From the NCBI GenBank assembly GCA_041685075.1, contig JAWLGN010000106.1:1-16628 (forward strand): a stretch of DNA of 16,628 nt, written 5' to 3'. The first letter of the stretch is position 1; each line of letters opens with the position of its first letter. The translations under genes were made by a program, and so were the position numbers. Below are positions 12,957-16,628 of the stretch, one piece after another. Under the pieces are notes generated by a model, which saw nothing but the letters and a program-made list of their open reading frames with translations, was not told the DNA's origin and did not search any database. Source of the DNA: JAMCRM01 sp041685075 (GTDB lineage Bacteria > Acidobacteriota > Terriglobia > Bryobacterales > Bryobacteraceae).

Positions 12957-14726
12957 ATGCAAGCCACGGGCAATGCCTCAACACGCTTCCAGGAACGTTC
13001 CGAGCTGCTGGATTTCCTCCTCGATGTCTCCGCTGCCACTACCCAGACCCTGGATCTCGACGCCCTGCTCGCCAACGTCGCCGAAATCGTCCAGAAGGTC
13101 ATCCCCTTCGAGCTGATCGCCATCCTGCTTTACAGCGAGAAGCGCCAGGACCTGCGCATCCGCTACGCCGTCGGCCATCGCGAGGAGGTGGTACGGAACC
13201 TTTCGCTTTCGTTAGGCGAGGGCATTACCGGCACCGCCGCCGCCGAGCGCCAGCCCGTGCTGGTGAACGACGTGCGCTCGGATGCGCGCTATCTCAACGC
13301 CGTCGATGCGGTGCGCAGCGAACTGGCCGTCCCCATGGAGGTGCGGCAGAAGCTGGTGGGGGTCATCGACCTGGAATCCACCCGGCTGAACGCCTTCACC
13401 TCCTACGACGCCGACCTGCTGCGCCTCATCGCCGCCCGCATCGCCACCGCCATCGACAACGCCCGGCTCTACCGCCGCGTGGACCGCCAGAACCGCACCC
13501 TCCGGGCGCTGGCCCGCATCTCCAGCGAGTTCAGCTCCATCCTGGCGCTCGATGAGCTGCTGGCCAAGATCGCCTCCCGCGTGCGCGGCCTCATCCCCTA
13601 CGATGCCTTCAGCATCCTGCTGGTGGATGCCGCCGCCGGCGTTCTCCGCCACCGCTTCAGCAGCCGCTACGACCAGCGCGTCGATATCGACAACGTGCCG
13701 CTGGGCAAAGGCATCACCGGCGCCGCCGCCGAAGCCCGCGAACCCGTGCGGGTGGACGACACCGCCGCCGACCCGCGCTACATCGCCTCCCACTCCGACA
13801 TCCGCTCCGAAGTCGCGGTGCCGCTCATCGTGCAGGACCGCGTCGTCGGCGTCATGGACCTGGAGAGCGACCGCATGGGCTTCTTCACCGACGACCACGT
13901 CCGCACCCTGGCCCTGCTCGCTCCCCAGATCGCCAGCTCCATCGAAAACGCCCGGCTCTATGAAGAATTGGCCGCCCGCGAGCGCCTCATCGCCTCCGAC
14001 CTGCGCGCCGCCCGCGAGTTGCAGCGCGTCTTCATGCCCTCCAGCGCCCCGGAGATCGAGGGCCTCGACATGGCCACCGGCTACCGCCCCGCGCGCGAAA
14101 TCAGCGGCGATATCTTCGATTTCCTGGACTACAAGAACCCCCGCCACCTGCTGCTCGCCTTCGGCGACGTGAGCGGCAAGGGCGCCGCCGCGGCCCTCTA
14201 CGGCGCCATGGTGAACGGCCTGCTGCGCACCCTGGCGCAGCGGCGCCTCCCTCCCGCCGAGTTGATGCGGGTCCTCAACGACGCCCTCATCGAACGCCGC
14301 GTGGAAGCGCGTTACGTCACCCTCCTGCTGATGCGGTGGCACAAGCGCACCCGCCGCGTCACCCTGGCCAACGCCGGCGCGCTCCCCCCCATGATCTGCC
14401 GCGGCGGTGAGATCCTGAAGCTGCGCATCGAAGGCGTTCCCCTCGGCCTCCTCGACGCCCGCGAGTATGAAGAGACCATCTTCCAGACCCATCCCGGCGA
14501 CGTGCTGGTCTTCTACTCCGACGGCATCACGGACCAGATGGACGCCGGCAACCGCGAGTACGGCCGCCGGCGCCTGGCCCAGGTGGTGCGCGACAACTGT
14601 CACCTTCCGGCCGCCGACATCGCCGCCGCCATCTTCGCCGACCTGGACCGCTTCTCCCCCGCGCCTTTCGACGACCAGACCCTGCTGGTGGTTAAGATAA
14701 AAGAAGAAACGCCACCGGCCTCGTGA
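12957..14726 (+). CDS. GAF-GAF-PP2C (SpoIIE/RsbU-type) serine phosphatase
   Basis: A 589-residue cytoplasmic regulator. Two GAF sensor domains come first, roughly residues 20-180 and 195-340. They contain the paired blocks LGEGITGTAAAERQPVLVNDV and LGKGITGAAAEAREPVRVDD, so they are an internal duplication. A short helical linker (LYEELAARERLIASDLRAAREL) leads to a PP2C/SpoIIE phosphatase domain (about 360-585). Its metal-binding aspartates are D385 (SGDIFDF), D404 (GDVSGKG), D522 (YSDGITD) and D573 (FDDQTLLVV). Such proteins dephosphorylate anti-sigma-factor antagonists in partner-switching pathways. No kinase or antagonist gene is nearby. The ATG at 12957 is preferred over a TTG at 12939 because AAGGAG lies just before it. 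The gene starts 19 bases after deoC and ends 6 bases before lysA. No membrane segment was seen. Confidence 0.92.
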   Translation: MQATGNASTRFQERSELLDFLLDVSAATTQTLDLDALLANVAEIVQKVIPFELIAILLYSEKRQDLRIRYAVGHREEVVRNLSLSLGEGITGTAAAERQPVLVNDVRSDARYLNAVDAVRSELAVPMEVRQKLVGVIDLESTRLNAFTSYDADLLRLIAARIATAIDNARLYRRVDRQNRTLRALARISSEFSSILALDELLAKIASRVRGLIPYDAFSILLVDAAAGVLRHRFSSRYDQRVDIDNVPLGKGITGAAAEAREPVRVDDTAADPRYIASHSDIRSEVAVPLIVQDRVVGVMDLESDRMGFFTDDHVRTLALLAPQIASSIENARLYEELAARERLIASDLRAARELQRVFMPSSAPEIEGLDMATGYRPAREISGDIFDFLDYKNPRHLLLAFGDVSGKGAAAALYGAMVNGLLRTLAQRRLPPAELMRVLNDALIERRVEARYVTLLLMRWHKRTRRVTLANAGALPPMICRGGEILKLRIEGVPLGLLDAREYEETIFQTHPGDVLVFYSDGITDQMDAGNREYGRRRLAQVVRDNCHLPAADIAAAIFADLDRFSPAPFDDQTLLVVKIKEETPPAS

Positions 14727-14732
14727 CTTCCA

Positions 14733-15983
14733 ATGTTCTCCTATTCCGGTAACGATCTTTATTGCGACGGCGTTCCCCTGGCCGATATCGCCCGCCGGGT
14801 CGGCACCCCGGCATACGTCTACTCGAGCCGCCTGATCCTCGAGAACTACCGCGCCTACGCCGAGGCCTTCGCCGGTCTCGGCCACAGCATCTGCTATGCC
14901 GTCAAGGCCAACTCCAACCTGGCCATCCTGGCCGTCCTGGCGCGCGCCGGCGCGGGCTTCGACATCGTCTCCGGCGGCGAGCTGTTCCGCGTCCTTCAGG
15001 CCGGCGGCGACCCCGCGAAGGTAGTCTTCTCCGGGGTGGGGAAGACCGCCGAAGAGATCGAGTACGCTCTCGAAAACGGGATCGGCGCCTTCAATTGCGA
15101 ATCCGGGCAGGAACTGGCCCTGCTGGATTCGCTCGCCGCGCGCCGCGGCGTGGTGGCGCGCTTCTCCATGCGGGTCAACCCGGACGTGGATGCCGCCACC
15201 CACCCCTACATCTCCACGGGCCTGCGGGAGCACAAGTTCGGCATCGATATCGCCGCCGCCGAGGCGGTTTATGACCAGGCCCGCGGCTTCCGCAACCTGG
15301 AAGCCCGCGGCGTGAGCTGCCACATCGGCTCCCAGATCATGGATACCCAGCCGCTGCTCGAAGCCCTGGATAAGGTGCTCGCCCTGGCCGAGCGGCTGCG
15401 CGGGGCCGGCCACCCCATCGCCCACATCGACCTCGGCGGCGGCCTCGGCGTCCCCTACCGCGCCGAAGACCCCCAGCCCCAGATCCGCGCCTACGCGGAA
15501 GCCGTGCGCAGCCGCCTGGAAGGCCGCGGCTTCGAAGTCATGCTCGAACCGGGCCGCTCCATCGTGGGACCGGCGGGCGTCCTGCTCACCCGGGTGCTCT
15601 ACCGCAAGTGCACCGCCCGCAAACAGTTCGTGGTGGTGGATGCGGCCATGAACGACCTCATCCGGCCTTCCCTCTACCACTCCCACCACGAAATCGCCCC
15701 CCTGCGGAAGTCTCCCCGCCCGGAGGTGGTGGCCGATATCGTCGGCCCGGTCTGCGAAACCGGCGACTTCCTGGCCCGCGACCGCAAGATCGCCGACGTG
15801 GTCCCCGGCGACTACCTGGCCGTCCTCACCGCCGGCGCCTACGGCTTCGTCCTGGCCTCCAACTACAACTCCCGCTTGCGCCCCCCGGAGGTGCTCGTCG
15901 AGAACGGCTCCTTCCGGGTGGTGCGCGCCCGCGAGCAGCTCCAGGACCTCATCCGGGGAGAATCGCTCGAAACAGTGGGGTAG
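14733..15983 (+). CDS. lysA: Diaminopimelate decarboxylase
   Basis: A 416-residue PLP-dependent alanine-racemase-fold decarboxylase that converts meso-diaminopimelate to L-lysine, the last step of the lysine pathway. Key blocks: the PLP lysine K58 in CYAVKANSN, H197 in VSCHIGSQI, the phosphate-binding IDLGGGLG, E272 in LEPGRSIVG, and C341-E-T-G-D in GPVCETGDFLARD, which sits across the dimer interface. The C-terminal AGAYGFVLASNYNSR block is also typical. Together these favour LysA over ornithine or carboxynorspermidine decarboxylase. The start at 14733 lacks a clear ribosome binding site and follows the phosphatase stop by 6 bases, so translation is probably coupled. The length and motifs are complete. 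Confidence 0.96.
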   Translation: MFSYSGNDLYCDGVPLADIARRVGTPAYVYSSRLILENYRAYAEAFAGLGHSICYAVKANSNLAILAVLARAGAGFDIVSGGELFRVLQAGGDPAKVVFSGVGKTAEEIEYALENGIGAFNCESGQELALLDSLAARRGVVARFSMRVNPDVDAATHPYISTGLREHKFGIDIAAAEAVYDQARGFRNLEARGVSCHIGSQIMDTQPLLEALDKVLALAERLRGAGHPIAHIDLGGGLGVPYRAEDPQPQIRAYAEAVRSRLEGRGFEVMLEPGRSIVGPAGVLLTRVLYRKCTARKQFVVVDAAMNDLIRPSLYHSHHEIAPLRKSPRPEVVADIVGPVCETGDFLARDRKIADVVPGDYLAVLTAGAYGFVLASNYNSRLRPPEVLVENGSFRVVRAREQLQDLIRGESLETVG

Positions 15984-15996
15984 CTACCCTGTTCTC

Positions 15997-16005
15997 TGCT
16001 ACAAT
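15997..16005 (+). promoter_or_regulatory. Extended -10 promoter of tatA
   Basis: TGC-TACAAT (15997-16005) is a good extended -10 element. It lies just after the lysA stop and about 27 bases before the tatA ATG, giving a leader of about 20 bases that carries AAGGAGG. No -35 match is evident at the expected distance. Confidence 0.6.
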
Positions 16006-16032
16006 GGACGCAGTACCAAACAAGGAGGCCGT

Positions 16033-16203
16033 ATGAGATCCATTGGCTTACCTGAACTTCTCGTGATCCTTGGAGTCGCGGTGTTGCTGTTCGGCGGCAA
16101 AAAAATACCCGAGGTGGCGAAAGGTTTGGGTGAAGGGATCCGCAACTTCAAGCACGCCCTCAAGGGCGATGAAGCGAAGGTCGAAGAGAAGAAGCAGGCG
16201 TAA
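16033..16203 (+). CDS. tatA: Sec-independent protein translocase subunit TatA
   Basis: A 56-residue protein beginning MRSIGLPELLVILGVAVLLF, a single membrane segment. It is followed by the hinge FGGKKIPEVAKGLGEGIRNF, the TatA/E-type amphipathic helix, and a short charged tail (EAKVEEKKQA). TatA multimers form the pore of the twin-arginine export system, which moves folded proteins across the membrane. The length is at the short end for TatA and too short for TatB. The ATG has a strong AAGGAGG ribosome binding site 4 bases upstream. It has its own extended -10 promoter and a downstream terminator, so it is probably a single-gene unit; tatC is not in the window. Confidence 0.95.
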   Translation: MRSIGLPELLVILGVAVLLFGGKKIPEVAKGLGEGIRNFKHALKGDEAKVEEKKQA

Positions 16204-16273
16204 GCTTCGTGAGCTGCCCGCAAGTTGGGCGGATTTCATCTCGGCTTCAGACAACCGGAAACGATTACAGTAA

Positions 16274-16310
16274 CCCCGCCGGCCCCCACAGGCCCGCGGG
16301 GTTTTGCTTT
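16274..16310 (+). terminator. Rho-independent terminator of tatA
   Basis: CCCCGC (16274-16279) pairs with GCGGGG (16296-16301) across a 16-base loop. The stem is followed directly by TTTTGCTTT. It lies 70 bases after the tatA stop and before the next promoter. The stretch from 16311 to 16393 is pyrimidine-rich and holds nothing recognisable. Confidence 0.8.
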
Positions 16311-16393
16311 GCATGGTGAAGTACCCGCCCTCACCCGCTGCCGGGTCATACCCACCGCCCTCCATTCCGCCCTAGTCCGGCACCCGAACGGCG

Positions 16394-16399
16394 TAGACT
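16394..16399 (+). promoter_or_regulatory. Possible -10 box of the oxidoreductase gene
   Basis: TAGACT ends 8 bases before the ATG at 16408, with no ribosome binding site between them. If used, transcription would start at or next to the start codon, giving a leaderless mRNA like that proposed for the GT-C and LysR genes. Confidence 0.35.
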
Positions 16400-16407
16400 G
16401 GATACGA

Positions 16408-16628
16408 ATGAGAGCCGCGTTCCTCGAACGGTTCGGAGGTCCGGAGGTCATCCAGTACGGCGAGCTGCCGGACCCGCCCATCGGCCCCCGCCGCGTGCTG
16501 GTGCGGGTGGCGGCGGTGGCCGTGAACCCGATCGACACATACATCCGCGGCGGAGCCTTCAAGATCGCGGCGCCGCTGCCCTACATCGTGGGACGGGACC
16601 TCGCCGGGACGGTGGTGGAAGTGGGGCC
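16408..16628 (+). CDS. MDR-superfamily NAD(P)H:quinone oxidoreductase-like protein, N-terminal fragment
   Basis: Partial gene running off the right edge; 73 codons are visible. The sequence MRAAFLERFGGPEVIQYGEL followed by DPPIGPRRVLVRVAAVAVNPID and PYIVGRDLAGTVVEVG is the N-terminal GroES-like fold of medium-chain dehydrogenases/reductases. The N-P-I-D block in place of C-x-x-D/H for catalytic zinc points to the zinc-independent quinone reductase/crotonyl-CoA-reductase branch. The likely reaction is NADPH-dependent reduction of a quinone or an activated double bond. The nucleotide-binding half lies outside the window, so the substrate cannot be judged. No Shine-Dalgarno precedes the ATG. Confidence 0.85.
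   Translation, partial: MRAAFLERFGGPEVIQYGELPDPPIGPRRVLVRVAAVAVNPIDTYIRGGAFKIAAPLPYIVGRDLAGTVVEVG

Noticed and set aside
13212..15689. An 825-codon open frame on the minus strand, antisense to the phosphatase and lysA genes
   Set aside because: Its composition is monotonous Gly/Ala/Val/His/Asp with no family motif. Such long antisense frames are expected opposite genes with G/C at the third codon position, and both plus-strand genes are complete and recognisable.

Overview
The window is high-GC chromosomal DNA (roughly two thirds G+C by eye) with strongly G/C-biased third codon positions and densely packed genes. The mix of genes, including a divergent EtfB, a GT-C protein with a C-terminal beta domain, a GAF-GAF-PP2C regulator and a deoxyhypusine-synthase-like protein, together with the protein style, suggests an Acidobacteriota (Bryobacterales/Solibacter-like) genome. 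That placement is inference; there is no rRNA or other marker to fix it. No phage, transposon, CRISPR or tRNA was seen.

Layout. (1) 1-4217, minus strand: a compact six-gene operon read right to left. It holds a deoxyhypusine-synthase-like protein, a CPBP intramembrane protease, methylthioribose-1-phosphate isomerase (mtnA), a secreted TlpA-like thioredoxin, a divergent EtfB and the start of EtfA; several genes overlap by 4-7 bases. (2) 4218-4510: a divergent intergenic region almost filled by an array of eleven 21-22 bp tandem units plus one decayed unit, ending on the probable -10 box of the next gene. (3) 4511-6187: a GT-C membrane glycosyltransferase-like gene, convergent by one base with (4) an NhaR-like LysR regulator at 6189-7097. 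The regulator is divergent from (5) a TerC/Alx-type metal exporter at 7240-8274. A perfect T-N11-A operator lies on the regulator's own promoter. (6) 8275-8422: a terminator and a possible small structured RNA. (7) 8423-11967, minus strand: a P1B-1 copper ATPase with a YHS+HMBD N-terminus, a small YtxH-like membrane protein and a NicO-type Ni/Co transporter with a nine-histidine loop. With terC this makes a metal-homeostasis block. (8) 11968-12073: a divergent control region whose two -10 boxes lie on one near-palindrome. (9) 12074-15983, plus strand: deoC with an unusual N-terminal extension, a GAF-GAF-PP2C phosphatase and lysA, closely spaced as an operon. (10) 16033-16203: tatA with its own promoter and terminator. 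(11) From 16408: the start of a zinc-independent MDR/quinone oxidoreductase that runs off the window.

Most of the content is housekeeping or metal homeostasis. The points that deserve attention are the deoC extension, which resembles a microcompartment encapsulation peptide followed by a four-cysteine cluster; the tandem array abutting a promoter; the deoxyhypusine-synthase-like gene beside methionine salvage; the NhaR-type regulator/TerC pair with its operator; the symmetric promoter between the NicO and deoC genes; and a candidate small RNA behind terC. Several promoters look like extended -10 (TGN) elements, and several genes have a -10-like box only 7-9 bases before the start codon and no Shine-Dalgarno sequence, suggesting leaderless mRNAs.
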